Below are positions 25,101-34,412 of a DNA stretch of 64,000 nt, piece after piece (position 1 is the stretch's first letter; each line of letters opens with the position of its first letter). The translations under genes and the position numbers were made by a program. The notes under the pieces are model-generated. The model worked only from the letters and a program-made list of their open reading frames with translations. It searched no databases and was not told the DNA's origin. Where the stretch lies: the NCBI RefSeq assembly GCF_000472785.1, contig NZ_AXAL01000003.1, positions 1 to 64,000 on the forward strand. The letters run 5' to 3'. Source of the stretch: Mesorhizobium loti CJ3sym. Lineage in GTDB: Bacteria > Pseudomonadota > Alphaproteobacteria > Rhizobiales > Rhizobiaceae.

Positions 25101-26021
25101 TCAGAACCGGCTCGACCGCTCTTCCGGTTGAGGCGACTTCAAACCGTGGCAAGAGCATTCCGGATTGACCGGAAGTCGTGCCGCGGTCTCCAGCGCGACC
25201 CGCGAGGCTGTCATGGAGAGGCTCGGCAACACGTCCTCCTGCAGCAATTTCTGGCGATTGCGGTCCATATAGTCGTTAAAGCCGGCCGTGACGAACGCCA
25301 AGGGCACGAAGCATGCACCGATCTCGCGCGACAAAGTCGCCTCAGGGGCAATCGAGTGGTTGAGCACATCCGCTCCCATGCTTCGAAACGCCAGGGCTTC
25401 GGCTGGGCTTGTCAGTCGCGGCCCATAGCAGTGGCCAGCGACCAATTGCTGTTCGATGCCATGAACACGGCATTCGGCTGGCCAATGACGGCGGGCGGTT
25501 TCGACCAGAACCGCCGCACATCTTGGACATACGATCTGCTTGCCCGAGCAGTCGAAGCTCTGGCGGCCGGGAAGCAGTGAAAACGGGGTCTGCGTCAGTT
25601 CGATGATATCGGCGTTGACCACCATATCACCGGGCTGGATCGCCTTGTTGACGGCGCCGATGGTCGAGCAGGACAGCACTTGCCTTACACCCGCGTTCAT
25701 CAAGACCCAGAACGCGCGGCGATGGCAGGAATGGTCGATATGGTCGCGGGGATTGCCGTGAGAATACATGCACAAGGCACGTTTCGTCTTGCCTTCCGCG
25801 GTAATCGACGCATCGAACTCGAGCAGCTTCCAGTTGTCGGTGCGACCGAAAGGCGTTTCAAAACTCATGTCGCGCTGCAAGGTGCGCACACCCTCGAATT
25901 CGACATCTTCCGGGAAGGCAAGCCCCCAGTTTGCCGAGCCGGTGATGATGGCCAACCCTACCTGAGGAATGTCGGTTGATTGATCCGCCGGAGCATCGGC
26001 TGCGTGATGATTTGTAGGCAT
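25101..26021 (-). CDS. MTAP/PNP-family nucleoside phosphorylase, divergent
   Basis: Protein of 306 residues of the PNP_UDP family, closest to 5'-methylthioadenosine phosphorylases by layout. TGSANWG (27-33) replaces the usual phosphate loop GGSG, SHGN (87-90) matches the RHG segment, and STIGAVN (119-125) and GPRLTSPAE (200-208) are also present. The stretch MTxxPE of MTAP is HSIAPE here, and the adenine-recognising TDYD is TAGF (245-248), so the substrate may not be methylthioadenosine. A CPRC pair (165-168) could bind metal. ATG 26021 starts 15 nt after the transporter permease stop. It is the last gene of a LacI-controlled import operon, suggesting it splits an imported nucleoside-like compound. 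Confidence 0.8.
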   Translation of the reverse strand: MPTNHHAADAPADQSTDIPQVGLAIITGSANWGLAFPEDVEFEGVRTLQRDMSFETPFGRTDNWKLLEFDASITAEGKTKRALCMYSHGNPRDHIDHSCHRRAFWVLMNAGVRQVLSCSTIGAVNKAIQPGDMVVNADIIELTQTPFSLLPGRQSFDCSGKQIVCPRCAAVLVETARRHWPAECRVHGIEQQLVAGHCYGPRLTSPAEALAFRSMGADVLNHSIAPEATLSREIGACFVPLAFVTAGFNDYMDRNRQKLLQEDVLPSLSMTASRVALETAARLPVNPECSCHGLKSPQPEERSSRF

Positions 26022-26035
26022 GTTTCCAGTCTCTG

Positions 26036-26842
26036 TCAGGATTTTTGGCGAAGGGTCACAATCAGGACTACGGCCACGACGATGACGGTCCATAATGTCG
26101 AGATCGCCGCAATGGTCGGATCGATCTGATCGCGCAGCGACAGGAACATGAGCTTCGGCAACGTGCTGTTTTGACCGCTGGCGACGAAGATCGAAATGAC
26201 GGACTCGTCGAGCGACGTCAGGAAGGCCATCAACGTGGCCGACAACAGACTGATCTGAAGCTGCGGGACAATTATGCCGCCAATGGCTCTCGCCCAGTTT
26301 GCGCCGAGGCTGCGCGCTGCCTGCACCTGGTTCCAGTCAAAGCGGGCCAGAGCGGGCAACAACACAATGCAGGCGACCGGAATGGCCAGCACCACATGCC
26401 CAACCAGCACGCCGAACAGCGTCCCGACCAGATGTTGCGCCGCCAGCACAAAGAAAAGGCCGATCGCCAGCAGGATGCCCGGCACGATGGACGGAGTGAG
26501 CAGAATACCCTGAATGGTTGCGGCGGCCTTTCCGCCGAGCCGATTTATCGAGATGCAGGCCAGCAGCCCCAGGGGCACTGCGACTATCGCGGTCAATGTG
26601 CCAAGGATCAAGCTCGTCCTGAGTGCGGCCATCCATGTCGCCGAGCCGAAGAAAGCCTCGTACCAGCGCAACGAGTATGCGCGCGGTGGGAACTCGAGAA
26701 GATTGGACGACGAAAAGGAGAGCGGGACGACGACCAGCGTCGGCAGCATCAAAAACGCCATTACGAGCGCGCAAAAGCTCCACAGAAAAATGCGGGCCGG
26801 CCTGTTGTCTGGATAGGCTTCAAGCATGGACTGTACCGACAT
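26036..26842 (-). CDS. ABC transporter permease (PotC-like)
   Basis: Inner-membrane permease of 268 residues with six predicted helices. The coupling motif near 185-205 (QAARSLGANWARAIGGIIVPQL) matches the EAA loop of polyamine/spermidine-type permeases. It pairs with the permease gene upstream, which it overlaps by 23 nt; using the second ATG (26827) the overlap would be 8 nt. Substrate unknown; the family covers polyamines, thiamine, iron and similar small solutes. Confidence 0.92.
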   Translation of the reverse strand: MSVQSMLEAYPDNRPARIFLWSFCALVMAFLMLPTLVVVPLSFSSSNLLEFPPRAYSLRWYEAFFGSATWMAALRTSLILGTLTAIVAVPLGLLACISINRLGGKAAATIQGILLTPSIVPGILLAIGLFFVLAAQHLVGTLFGVLVGHVVLAIPVACIVLLPALARFDWNQVQAARSLGANWARAIGGIIVPQLQISLLSATLMAFLTSLDESVISIFVASGQNSTLPKLMFLSLRDQIDPTIAAISTLWTVIVVAVVLIVTLRQKS

Positions 26843-27707
26843 TGTTGCGCGCCATCAGCCGTCGCGCCGCCAGGAACATCACGCCGATCAGCGCCATGAG
26901 AATGAGCAGCAGAATACCCAGGACGCTCGCCGACCCCCAATCCTGAAAGGTCGACAGCGTGCGCTCGATCCGGATGGAGAGAGGATTTACCTTGCCGCCG
27001 CCAAGCACCGCGGGCGTGATGAAAAACCCTATGGTGTAGATGAAGACGATGATCGAACCCGAGAAGATGCCACCGGCAGAAAGCGGCAGAATGACCGTGC
27101 GGATCGTTTGCCCGAGAGTGGCGCCCATGCTCGCCGACGCGCGGACGAGGTTTGCGTCGATATCGCGCATCGCGGCATAAACGGGCAGCAGGAAGAGCGG
27201 CAGCATGTAGTGAACCATGCCGATGAGCGTTCCGGTGAAGTTGTAGACCAGCGGCAATGGCTCCGTTGTAAGGCCTGAGCCGGTCAAAGCCGCGTTGATC
27301 AAGCCATCGCGCCGCAACAGCACGAGCCAGCCATAGGTGCGCACCAGAATGGAAGTCCACAACGGCAGCATGACGAAGGCCATCAGCAAATTGGCCACCC
27401 TTGGCCTGGCGCTGGCCAGAGCAAGGGCCAGCGGGGTGCCGAGAAGAATGCAGAACGCCAGCGTCCCAAAGGACAGCTCAACGGTTGTCACGAGTGCCGA
27501 CCATGTCAGTCCGCTCGAAAGCACCTTCTCGTAGTTGCCGACAGTATACTGACCTCCTGTGGTCAGGAAGGATTGCCTGATAATCCAGAGGATGGGCAGT
27601 ATCGCTGCCAGTCCAACGATGAAGAGCGCCGGGAGCGACAGCGCAAGGAAGAACCGCCGCTCGCTTCGCGCATCTGCCGCGAGCGCAGGATCGGCGGCGA
27701 TGGTCAC
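26820..27707 (-). CDS. ABC transporter permease (PotB-like)
   Basis: Inner-membrane permease of 295 residues with six helices and an EAA-like loop (LVRASASMGATLGQTIRTVILPL near 190-212). An extended N-terminus precedes helix 1. The GTG start at 27707 overlaps the ATPase gene by 4 nt (GTGA). It forms the translocation channel with the PotC-like partner. Confidence 0.92.
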   Translation of the reverse strand: MTIAADPALAADARSERRFFLALSLPALFIVGLAAILPILWIIRQSFLTTGGQYTVGNYEKVLSSGLTWSALVTTVELSFGTLAFCILLGTPLALALASARPRVANLLMAFVMLPLWTSILVRTYGWLVLLRRDGLINAALTGSGLTTEPLPLVYNFTGTLIGMVHYMLPLFLLPVYAAMRDIDANLVRASASMGATLGQTIRTVILPLSAGGIFSGSIIVFIYTIGFFITPAVLGGGKVNPLSIRIERTLSTFQDWGSASVLGILLLILMALIGVMFLAARRLMARNNVGTVHA

Positions 27708-28741
27708 GCTATCGCTCCCGGTATGGCGTGAACCTTCGCTGCTGGTGCATATACGGTCACCCGCTGACCGGCGGCGAGCTCGGTGCAGCCGCCGGCAAGC
27801 GCCGCCGGAATACAGGCAAGAACCTCTTGCCCGCCGTCAAGCGCCAGCGTCAGAAGCCAGTTCTCACCGCGAAACGCCTTGGCGCTCAGTATTCCTTCGA
27901 GCGCCACCCCGTCTCGCCCGACGAGTTCCGTATCAAGATGGAGGCTTTCCGCGCGGATCATCAGAGCTTCGCGTGACTCATCGGCGCCGTCCATTCTGCG
28001 CACCGAGCCGGGGGCCACAATGTTGGCCTCACCCATGAACTCCGCGACGAAGCGGGTCGATGGGCGATCATAAATCCGCTGTGGCGTATCGATCTGCTGA
28101 ATGCGGCCGGAATTCATCACCGCGACCCGGTCGGACATGGTCAGAGCTTCGCGCTGGTCATGCGTCACATAGATCGTGGTGATCCCCAGATCATCGTGCA
28201 GACGCCGGATCTCGTACTGCATGGTTTCGCGCAGGTTCTTGTCGAGCGCCGACAGCGGCTCGTCCATCAACATCACGCGTGGCTCGAAGACGATCGCCCG
28301 CGCCAAGGCTACCCGCTGGCGCTGTCCCCCGGACAATGCGGCAATGTTGCGCTCCGCCAGACCCTCCAGCTTCACACGGGCCAAGGTATCAAGCGCCCGC
28401 TGCCGGGCCTCCGCTTTCGGCACCTTGCGCAGCACCAACGGATACTCGACATTTGCCAGAACGTTCATGTGGGGAAACAGGGCGTAGTTCTGGAACACTA
28501 TGCCGATGTCGCGCTTGTTGGGGGCCAGGCGGGTAATGTCGCGATCCCCCAGCAGGAGTTTACCTCGATCGGGCCGGACAAAACCGGCCAAAGCCATGAG
28601 CAGCGTGGTCTTGCCCGACCCGGACGGCCCCAGCAGCGTGAGGAATTCGCCAGCCTGAATGTCAAGCGAGACATCATCCAGCGCGACGTAAGACCCAAAG
28701 GTCTTGCGCACGCTGTCGATGGTGATCGGGAGCGACTTCAT
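27704..28741 (-). CDS. ABC transporter ATP-binding protein (PotA-like)
   Basis: ATPase of 345 residues. Walker A is GPSGSGKT near 38-45, the signature LSGGQRQRVALARA near 136-149, Walker B VMLMDEPLSALD near 156-167, and the switch His is in YVTHDQREAL near 191-200. A C-terminal TOBE domain (about 270-340) is present, usual for spermidine/putrescine-type importers. It powers the two permeases encoded downstream and is encoded 36 nt after the binding-protein gene. Confidence 0.95.
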   Translation of the reverse strand: MKSLPITIDSVRKTFGSYVALDDVSLDIQAGEFLTLLGPSGSGKTTLLMALAGFVRPDRGKLLLGDRDITRLAPNKRDIGIVFQNYALFPHMNVLANVEYPLVLRKVPKAEARQRALDTLARVKLEGLAERNIAALSGGQRQRVALARAIVFEPRVMLMDEPLSALDKNLRETMQYEIRRLHDDLGITTIYVTHDQREALTMSDRVAVMNSGRIQQIDTPQRIYDRPSTRFVAEFMGEANIVAPGSVRRMDGADESREALMIRAESLHLDTELVGRDGVALEGILSAKAFRGENWLLTLALDGGQEVLACIPAALAGGCTELAAGQRVTVYAPAAKVHAIPGAIA

Positions 28742-28777
28742 GATGGGCTCCAGCTTTAGAGCTGACGAATTCGAGAC

Positions 28778-29821
28778 TCAGCGGTTCGTCATTTCATCGA
28801 AGGCCCTTTGAGCGGCCTCGCCGTTCTTGAGCCACCAGTCGGCATTCGAGAACACCGAAGTGCCAGCATTTTCAGGCGCGGTCGCCAGGGTCTTCAGGCG
28901 GTCCTGAGGAATAAGGCCACCCTCATAGCCGGCAGGATTGACCGGGCCATAGGCGATGAAGTCGGTCAGCTTCGCCACGCGCGCGGGCTGTGTCATCGCC
29001 GCGATGAGCTTCATGGCTGCTTCCTTGTTCGGCGCTCCCTTCGGCACCGCCAGGCAGTCCGTGCCGATGACCGAACCCTTAAACGTATAGTCAACCGTGC
29101 CGCCATCGGCTTTCACGGTCTGCGCCCGGCCATTCCAAGTCACGACCAGATCCGCCTCGCCGTCTTTCAGCAACTGCGCGGACTGCGCTCCCGAGGTCCA
29201 CCAGACCGAGACATTCGGTTTGATCGCTTCGAGCCGCTTGATGGCGCGGGCCAGGCCTTCCGGTGTGCTGAGCACGGAATAGACGTCGGCCGGCGCCACG
29301 CCATCGGAGAGCAGCGCGATCTCGATCAAGTCTTGCGCGTTAGCGCGCAGGGCGCGACGGCCCGGGAATTTGGCGACGTCCCAGAACTCCGCCCAGGTCT
29401 TTGGCGGATTCTCACCATAGGTCTTGGTGTTCCACGACATGACAGTGCCATAGGAGTCGAACGGATAGCAGTAGTCCGACTTCGCGCCGGCCGGCACGGA
29501 TTTTGGATCGATGATCTTGTAATCGAGCGGCTCCAGCAGCGACTGTGCGGCCGCCTGCGCGCCTTCGGGCGAGCCGAGATGGATGATGTCTGTCGAGACT
29601 GCGCCTGAGGTGACCTGCATCTTGAGAGCTGCCAGGCCGTCGCTTTGCGTCTCCTCGCGGACATCATAGCCGAGCTCTTTTGCAGCGGGGGCCCACATGG
29701 CCTCCTTTATGGCATTGCCATAGTCGCCGCCCGCGGTGGTGATGGTGACTGTCTGGGCATAGACGGGCAAAGCAACTGAGACGGCGATCGCTGCCAGGGA
29801 AATACGTAGTAAACGGGACAT
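28778..29821 (-). CDS. Extracellular solute-binding protein (PotD-like)
   Basis: Periplasmic binding protein of 347 residues with a clear Sec signal peptide (cleavage after about PVYAQ). The mature part has the ITTAGGDYGNAIKEAM opening, WNTKTYGENPPKTWAEFWD near 130 and the NGRAQT segment near 230, typical of family-1/PotD-like proteins. It is the first gene of the operon and would capture the substrate for the ABC importer. Its promoter region carries a perfect palindrome matching a LacI-type operator. Substrate is not readable from sequence. Confidence 0.93.
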   Translation of the reverse strand: MSRLLRISLAAIAVSVALPVYAQTVTITTAGGDYGNAIKEAMWAPAAKELGYDVREETQSDGLAALKMQVTSGAVSTDIIHLGSPEGAQAAAQSLLEPLDYKIIDPKSVPAGAKSDYCYPFDSYGTVMSWNTKTYGENPPKTWAEFWDVAKFPGRRALRANAQDLIEIALLSDGVAPADVYSVLSTPEGLARAIKRLEAIKPNVSVWWTSGAQSAQLLKDGEADLVVTWNGRAQTVKADGGTVDYTFKGSVIGTDCLAVPKGAPNKEAAMKLIAAMTQPARVAKLTDFIAYGPVNPAGYEGGLIPQDRLKTLATAPENAGTSVFSNADWWLKNGEAAQRAFDEMTNR

Positions 29822-29874
29822 GGTTTCTCCTCCTCCGGATTCATCAAAATGCCAACAAAATCAGCTTTTTTGTT

Positions 29875-29892
29875 AATCGTAACGTTACGATT
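29875..29892. promoter_or_regulatory. LacI-family operator (perfect 18-bp palindrome)
   Basis: AATCGTAACGTTACGATT is fully symmetric around a central CG, as expected for LacI/PurR-type operators. It lies 54 nt upstream of the binding-protein start and about 145 nt upstream of the LacI gene, so one regulator could control both directions. Confidence 0.75.
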
Positions 29893-29973
29893 GCCGAAAA
29901 CAGCCCGCGAGTCAAGCGGGTGCCAGGCAGGTTCGTTTGCTTCGACGAGCCTGGGTTTGACCCTCGGATCGAA

Positions 29974-29991
29974 TCCGGTAACGTTGCGATG
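29974..29991. promoter_or_regulatory. Second, imperfect LacI-type operator
   Basis: TCCGGTAACGTTGCGATG shares the GTAACGTT core and 12 of 18 positions with the perfect palindrome 99 nt away. It is 45 nt before the regulator gene start, so it may mediate autoregulation or DNA looping. Confidence 0.45.
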
Positions 29992-30035
29992 CCCAGCAAG
30001 ATCAGCCGGCGCTTTCGCAAATGAAGTCGGGCGAC

Positions 30036-31034
30036 ATGGCCAATCTAAAACAGATCGCGGCGGAACTTTCCCTTTCGGTCACCACGGTGTCCCGCGCTCT
30101 GAAGGATGGGCCGGAAGTGCTGCCCTCCACCATAGCCCGCGTCAAGGAGGCGGCGAAGCGGCTCGGCTATGTCCCGAACCATCATGGTCGCGCGCTGAAA
30201 ACCGGACGAACCCTGACGTTGACGGCAGTGCTGCCGATGGAGACACGCGACTACCTGTCCGATCTGGCGAAACTTCCCTTGATTGAAGGCATGACGCTGG
30301 CGGCGCGGCAAGCGGGTTATAGTCTGTCCATCTATTCAACCACGCCCGACGACGACCCGGTCGAAAGTGTGCAGCGCCTGCTTCAGGCGCATAGCGCGGA
30401 CGGCCTGATCATCACGCGCATGGTCTCGGGCGATCCGCGCGTCAAGTTGCTGCTGGATCAGGGCATACCGTTCGTCGCGTTTGGAAGAACCGACCTGGAC
30501 ATCGCCTATCCCTATGTCGATATCGACAATGAACAGATCGCATATGAGGCGACCCGGCGGCTCATGGACAAGGGCTGTCGACGCATTGCTCTACAACTTC
30601 TCGTGCAGAAGGACCAGGCGAGCGCCACGCGTCTCGCCGGCTATAGAAGGGCGATGGCCGAGGCCGGTATCCGGATCGACCCATCGCTTATCGGTGACGG
30701 CACGTTCACAATGGAATCGAGCGCGACCTGGTTCGATCGCCTGCTGGCGTCGTCAGATCCTCCGACGGGCTTGGCATGCGCAAACGAACTGGGTCTTCTG
30801 GGCGCCTTGCACGCTCTCGGCAGACGGGGTCTGGTGCCGGGCCGCGACGTTCACATCGTCACCCGTGACAATACGCGTCTGGCGCGTTTCCTGCCGGCGA
30901 ACATCGACGTTCATTCCGTGGACATGGCAGACGTCGGGCACAAACTCGTCGAGGTCCTCGAGAGCCGGATCGCCAATCCGCTTGGTCCGGTCGCGACAAT
31001 CTTGCTGCAAGGCAGGTTCGAGCCGGCCGAATAG
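30036..31034 (+). CDS. LacI-family transcriptional regulator
   Basis: Repressor-like protein of 332 residues. The helix-turn-helix is MANLKQIAAELSLSVTTVSRALKDG at the very N-terminus, in pieces LKQIAAELSLS and TTVSRALK, then a hinge RLGYVPNHHGRALKTG. A periplasmic-binding-protein-like effector domain follows (about 60-330). It is divergently transcribed from the ABC importer operon and is its likely regulator. ATG 30036 gives the canonical LacI N-terminus; another ATG at 30021 would add five residues. The inducer is probably the transported compound or a product of it. Confidence 0.93.
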   Translation: MANLKQIAAELSLSVTTVSRALKDGPEVLPSTIARVKEAAKRLGYVPNHHGRALKTGRTLTLTAVLPMETRDYLSDLAKLPLIEGMTLAARQAGYSLSIYSTTPDDDPVESVQRLLQAHSADGLIITRMVSGDPRVKLLLDQGIPFVAFGRTDLDIAYPYVDIDNEQIAYEATRRLMDKGCRRIALQLLVQKDQASATRLAGYRRAMAEAGIRIDPSLIGDGTFTMESSATWFDRLLASSDPPTGLACANELGLLGALHALGRRGLVPGRDVHIVTRDNTRLARFLPANIDVHSVDMADVGHKLVEVLESRIANPLGPVATILLQGRFEPAE

Positions 31035-31056
31035 TCCGCTCGCAGGCTGAAGCCAC

Positions 31057-31078
31057 ATTTGTGCGGCACTGCGCAAAT
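31057..31078. terminator. Hairpin between convergent genes
   Basis: ATTTGTGC and GCGCAAAT make an 8-bp stem (one G-T wobble) with a 6-nt loop, between the LacI gene and the convergent DUF1499 gene. No strong T-tract follows, so function as a terminator is only possible. Confidence 0.3.
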
Positions 31079-31105
31079 CCGCCTGGCTGCAAGATGTTCT
31101 GGGAT

Positions 31106-31891
31106 TCACTCGGCCGGAGCCGCGCCGACCTGGCCGGCGACTTCCTGGTCCAGTTCGGCGAGAAACTCGGTGATGCGCGCGGCGTTGTCGCCGAGATCGA
31201 AGCGGCCGTATCGCGAAGCCGACCGCATATCGACGATGACGGCGTCGCCATTGTCCGTCACGCGGATCGCCACATCGGCGGGAAGGCCGAGCACAAAGCC
31301 CTTGGCGACAGCGGTGATGGTCACGTCGCTTTGCCCGGCGAGATCGGGATAAGGCTCGGAAAGATCCCAGCCGCGCCGGTCGAGCACGGTTTCGACGGCA
31401 TTGACGATGGTCTCGAATGGCAGATCATAGCTGCGTGCGGTGACCAGCGGAAAGCTGTCGGCCTGAAGCCGCTGTTCGCCCGGCGTCGACACAGACAGCA
31501 CATTCATATCCTTCGTCCGGTCACTCACGTCGAGCGCGGGCGGATTGTCGAAATCGGTCGTGATGTCCCTTAGCGGCGGATAGATTGTCGCCCAGTAGGC
31601 GGCAACGCCGTAGGGGACCAGCACCAGCAGTGCCAGCAAGGCGCCGACAGTCAGGTCGCGGCCACCGCGGTCGCCAAATTTCCAGAGCCTCGAAAAGGCA
31701 AAGGCGGCGAACAGCAGCGCCAGTGCCGCGAGCAGCGCAACAATGCCCAGCACCCAGAGGAAAACCGGTGTTTCGACGAGATCGAAATGATGACCGACAA
31801 AGACAGTCAGCAACAGCACCGCTGAAAATGCCGCCGTGCGCCGCGACCAGCCGGCGGCCTTCGACGTTTGCCGTTCGGGAATGCTAACCAT
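31106..31891 (-). CDS. DUF1499 membrane protein
   Basis: Protein of 261 residues. Three hydrophobic helices (about 20-40, 44-68 and 80-102) are followed by a soluble C-terminal DUF1499 domain containing NPPALDVSDRTKDMN, ETVLDRRGWDL and the closing VIVDMRSASRYGRFDLGDNAARI segment. This last is the most conserved part of the family. Function is unknown in the literature I can recall. It stands between the LacI gene (convergent) and an acyl-CoA ligase gene on the same strand 80 nt away, so it may be transcribed with the ligase. Confidence 0.85.
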   Translation of the reverse strand: MVSIPERQTSKAAGWSRRTAAFSAVLLLTVFVGHHFDLVETPVFLWVLGIVALLAALALLFAAFAFSRLWKFGDRGGRDLTVGALLALLVLVPYGVAAYWATIYPPLRDITTDFDNPPALDVSDRTKDMNVLSVSTPGEQRLQADSFPLVTARSYDLPFETIVNAVETVLDRRGWDLSEPYPDLAGQSDVTITAVAKGFVLGLPADVAIRVTDNGDAVIVDMRSASRYGRFDLGDNAARITEFLAELDQEVAGQVGAAPAE

Positions 31892-31971
31892 TGTTCTCTG
31901 CGCTGCCCCAACCCGGACGGAGGTTTAGTGCCTTTTCGCGGCGGCTTGAAGCCGAAACACGCAACATCCTG

Positions 31972-33600
31972 TCAATCCGTCGGCAAGCGATAATCCTTGA
32001 ACTGCTGGCGCAAGGTGATCTTCTGGATCTTGCCGGTGGCGGTATGCGGTATTTCGCCAACGAAAGTGACATCGTCGGGCATCCACCACTTGGCCACCTT
32101 GCCGTCCATGAAGTCGAGAATATCAGCCTTGGTCGGTTCCTTGCCCGGTTTGGCGACGATGACCAGCAAGGGCCGCTCGCCCCATTTCGAATGGTGGATG
32201 CCGATGGCTGCCGCCTCCGCGACATCGGGGTGGCCGACGGCCAGATTCTCGAGGTCGATGGTCGAAATCCATTCGCCACCGGACTTGATGACGTCCTTGG
32301 CCCGATCAGTAATCTGCATGTAGCCACCGGCGTCGATATGGGCGACGTCGCCGGTGTCGAACCAGCCGTCCTTATCGAATTGTTCCGCGCCGGCACCACC
32401 ATAGTAGGCGCGGGCAACAGCGGGGCCGCGCACTTTCAGCCGGCCAAAAGTCTTGCCATCCCAGGGTTGCGCATTGTTCTCGTCATCGGTCACCTTCATT
32501 TCGACGCCGAACGGTGGATAGCCCTGCTTCTGCTTGACATCGAGGCGGGCCTCGCCCTGGAGATCGTCGTATTCGGGCTTCAAGGTGCACAGCGTGCCCA
32601 GCGGCGACATTTCGGTCATGCCCCAGGCATGGATGACCTGGACATCGTAATTGTCCTGGAATTTCGTCATGATCGCGCGCGGGCAGGACGAGCCGCCGAT
32701 GACGACCTTGTTCAGATAGGGAAGTTTCTTGCCGGTCTCCTCCAGATATTGCAGCAGCATCATCCAGACGGTCGGCACGGCAGCGCTGAAGGTCACCTTC
32801 TCGGTGTCGAGCAATTCATAGATCGAGGCGCCATCCATCTTGCAGCCGGGCATGACCAGCTTGGCGCCGATCATCGGGCCGCTCTGGCCAAGGCCCCAGG
32901 CATTGGCGTGGAACATCGGAACCACCGGCAGGATGGTGTCGCGTGACGACAGGCCCATCGCGTCCGGCATGGCGGCGATCATGGCATGCAGCACGTTCGA
33001 GCGGTGGCTGTAGACGACGCCCTTGGGATCTCCTGTCGTGCCCGATGTGTAGCACATGCCGGCAGCGGTGCCTTCGTCGAAGGTCCTCCAGGCGAAATCG
33101 CCATCGACCTCGTCAAGCCAGTCCTCATAGGCGACGGCATTGGGCAAGGTCGTTTGCGGCATGTGCGCCTTGTCGGTCAGCACAATCACCTTTTTCAGCG
33201 ATTTGACGGCACCGGCGATCTTTTCGAGCAGCGGCACGAAGGTCAGGTCGACTAAGACGGCCTTGTCCTCGGCATGGTTCATGATCCAGACGATCTGTTC
33301 GGGAAACAGGCGCGGGTTGAGCGTGTGATAGATCGCGCCGATGCCCATAATGCCGTACCAGGCCTCGATATGGCGCGCGGTGTTCCAGGCCAGCGTGGCG
33401 ATGCGGTCGCCCAACCCATAGCCGTCTCGCTCCAGCCGCTGAGCGACCTTGAGAGAACGACGGTGGATGTCGGCATAGGTGGTGCGCACGATCGGCCCCT
33501 CGATCGAGCGCGACACGATCTCGCGCACGCCATGCTGCCGTTCAGCGTTGTCGATGAGCTTGTGGCACAGCAGCGGCCATTCCTGCATCAGCCCCAGCAT
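31972..33600 (-). CDS. AMP-dependent acyl-CoA synthetase (fatty-acid or DmdB-like ligase)
   Basis: ANL-superfamily ligase of 542 residues that activates a carboxylic acid to its CoA thioester through an acyl-AMP. The phosphate-binding loop [11 protein letters not shown] is at 184-194, the [12 protein letters not shown] motif near 326, GWFDTGDVA near 405 and the hinge [13 protein letters not shown] near 423. The catalytic Lys is in TATGKIQK near 528. The sequence is of the medium/long-chain or 3-methylmercaptopropionate ligase (DmdB) type; which acid it uses cannot be decided here. Start ATG 33600 agrees with family N-termini. Confidence 0.93.
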   Translation of the reverse strand: MLGLMQEWPLLCHKLIDNAERQHGVREIVSRSIEGPIVRTTYADIHRRSLKVAQRLERDGYGLGDRIATLAWNTARHIEAWYGIMGIGAIYHTLNPRLFPEQIVWIMNHAEDKAVLVDLTFVPLLEKIAGAVKSLKKVIVLTDKAHMPQTTLPNAVAYEDWLDEVDGDFAWRTFDEGTAAGMCYTSGTTGDPKGVVYSHRSNVLHAMIAAMPDAMGLSSRDTILPVVPMFHANAWGLGQSGPMIGAKLVMPGCKMDGASIYELLDTEKVTFSAAVPTVWMMLLQYLEETGKKLPYLNKVVIGGSSCPRAIMTKFQDNYDVQVIHAWGMTEMSPLGTLCTLKPEYDDLQGEARLDVKQKQGYPPFGVEMKVTDDENNAQPWDGKTFGRLKVRGPAVARAYYGGAGAEQFDKDGWFDTGDVAHIDAGGYMQITDRAKDVIKSGGEWISTIDLENLAVGHPDVAEAAAIGIHHSKWGERPLLVIVAKPGKEPTKADILDFMDGKVAKWWMPDDVTFVGEIPHTATGKIQKITLRQQFKDYRLPTD

Positions 33601-33925
33601 CTCGTTCCTCCTCCCTCGCGCATTTTGCGTCGTTGCTTTGGCTCATTGTGAAGCGAACCGGCGGATTGTCCAGTCATCCGCTTGCGCGGCAAATGGATTT
33701 CAGAGTCCCTGCCGCGACGGCAAGCGGTTGAGTTTTGGAATGTTTTGGATTCTGGGCTGCTGGGCACTCGTGCCATCGAGATGACAGGAGGTTCAAAACC
33801 ATGATGGTGGGGGCGGCGTCGTCTTGATCGAAAATGCCGTGAAAATCCGCCACAATCCGGCCATCCTCGGCGTTAAGGTTCGTTAACGGGCAAAGGGGTG
33901 CGATTGGCGACTGAAAGAGGTTCGC
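33601..33925. other. Intergenic region of 325 nt with a tiny open frame and an inverted TTAA repeat
   Basis: Holds the divergent promoters of the acyl-CoA ligase and the 118-residue protein. At 33801-33827 there is an eight-codon frame (MMVGAASS) with a strong AGGAGG 9 nt upstream, possibly a leader peptide or chance. GTTAA-GGTTCG-TTAAC at 33872-33887 resembles a CtrA half-site pair but with 6 instead of 7 nt between. Confidence 0.35.
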
Positions 33926-34282
33926 ATGGACGTGCAGCTCGACGACAAAGCCCTTGAGAGCACACTTGCCGAAGGCCTGGCCGATCTGGTGCCGGACGAA
34001 AAGACGGTTTCCGAAGACGAATTTGTTGAAGTTGTCGGCGGCGCGCTGGAAGCGGTCGGCGGCACGCTGCTGTTCAAGATGTGCGTCCACAACGAAGGGG
34101 AAGGCCAGCATGTCGCGGCCGCATCCGTCGGCGCTGGCGGCAATCGCCAGTTCCTGCTGCTCACCTTGCCGACCGGCGGCGGCTCGCTGAAAGTCGAGAC
34201 CGTTTCAAGAAGCAGCAACCCCGTGGCGGGCATCGCAGCCGCCTATGCCGGACTGATGGACGCATTCAAAACCGCCGCCTGA
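33926..34282 (+). CDS. Hypothetical acidic protein, 118 residues
   Basis: Not recognised. The first 40 residues are acidic (DDKALESTLAEGLADLVPDEK), the middle has a predicted beta region with one Cys (LLFKMCVHNEGE), and the C-terminus is a helix (NPVAGIAAAYAGLMDAFKTAA). No signal peptide or membrane helix. A GAAAGAGG Shine-Dalgarno precedes ATG 33926, and codon use matches its neighbours, so it is very probably expressed. The next gene on the same strand (DUF427) follows after 130 nt. Confidence 0.75.
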   Translation: MDVQLDDKALESTLAEGLADLVPDEKTVSEDEFVEVVGGALEAVGGTLLFKMCVHNEGEGQHVAAASVGAGGNRQFLLLTLPTGGGSLKVETVSRSSNPVAGIAAAYAGLMDAFKTAA

Positions 34283-34412
34283 GCCTCGGCTGACATTCGA
34301 AAACCCTGTAGCGCCGCGCCCAGCGATTGGCGCCTGTTTTTGTGATGCGAACAGACCTTGCGCAACAGCTGTGTCCGCCACACCTTAAGGGGCAAGGCAA
34401 GGAGGAACCAGC

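Noticed and set aside
33872..33887. CtrA-type site TTAA-N7-TTAA
   Set aside because: Spacing is 6, not 7; kept only as a remark on the intergenic region.
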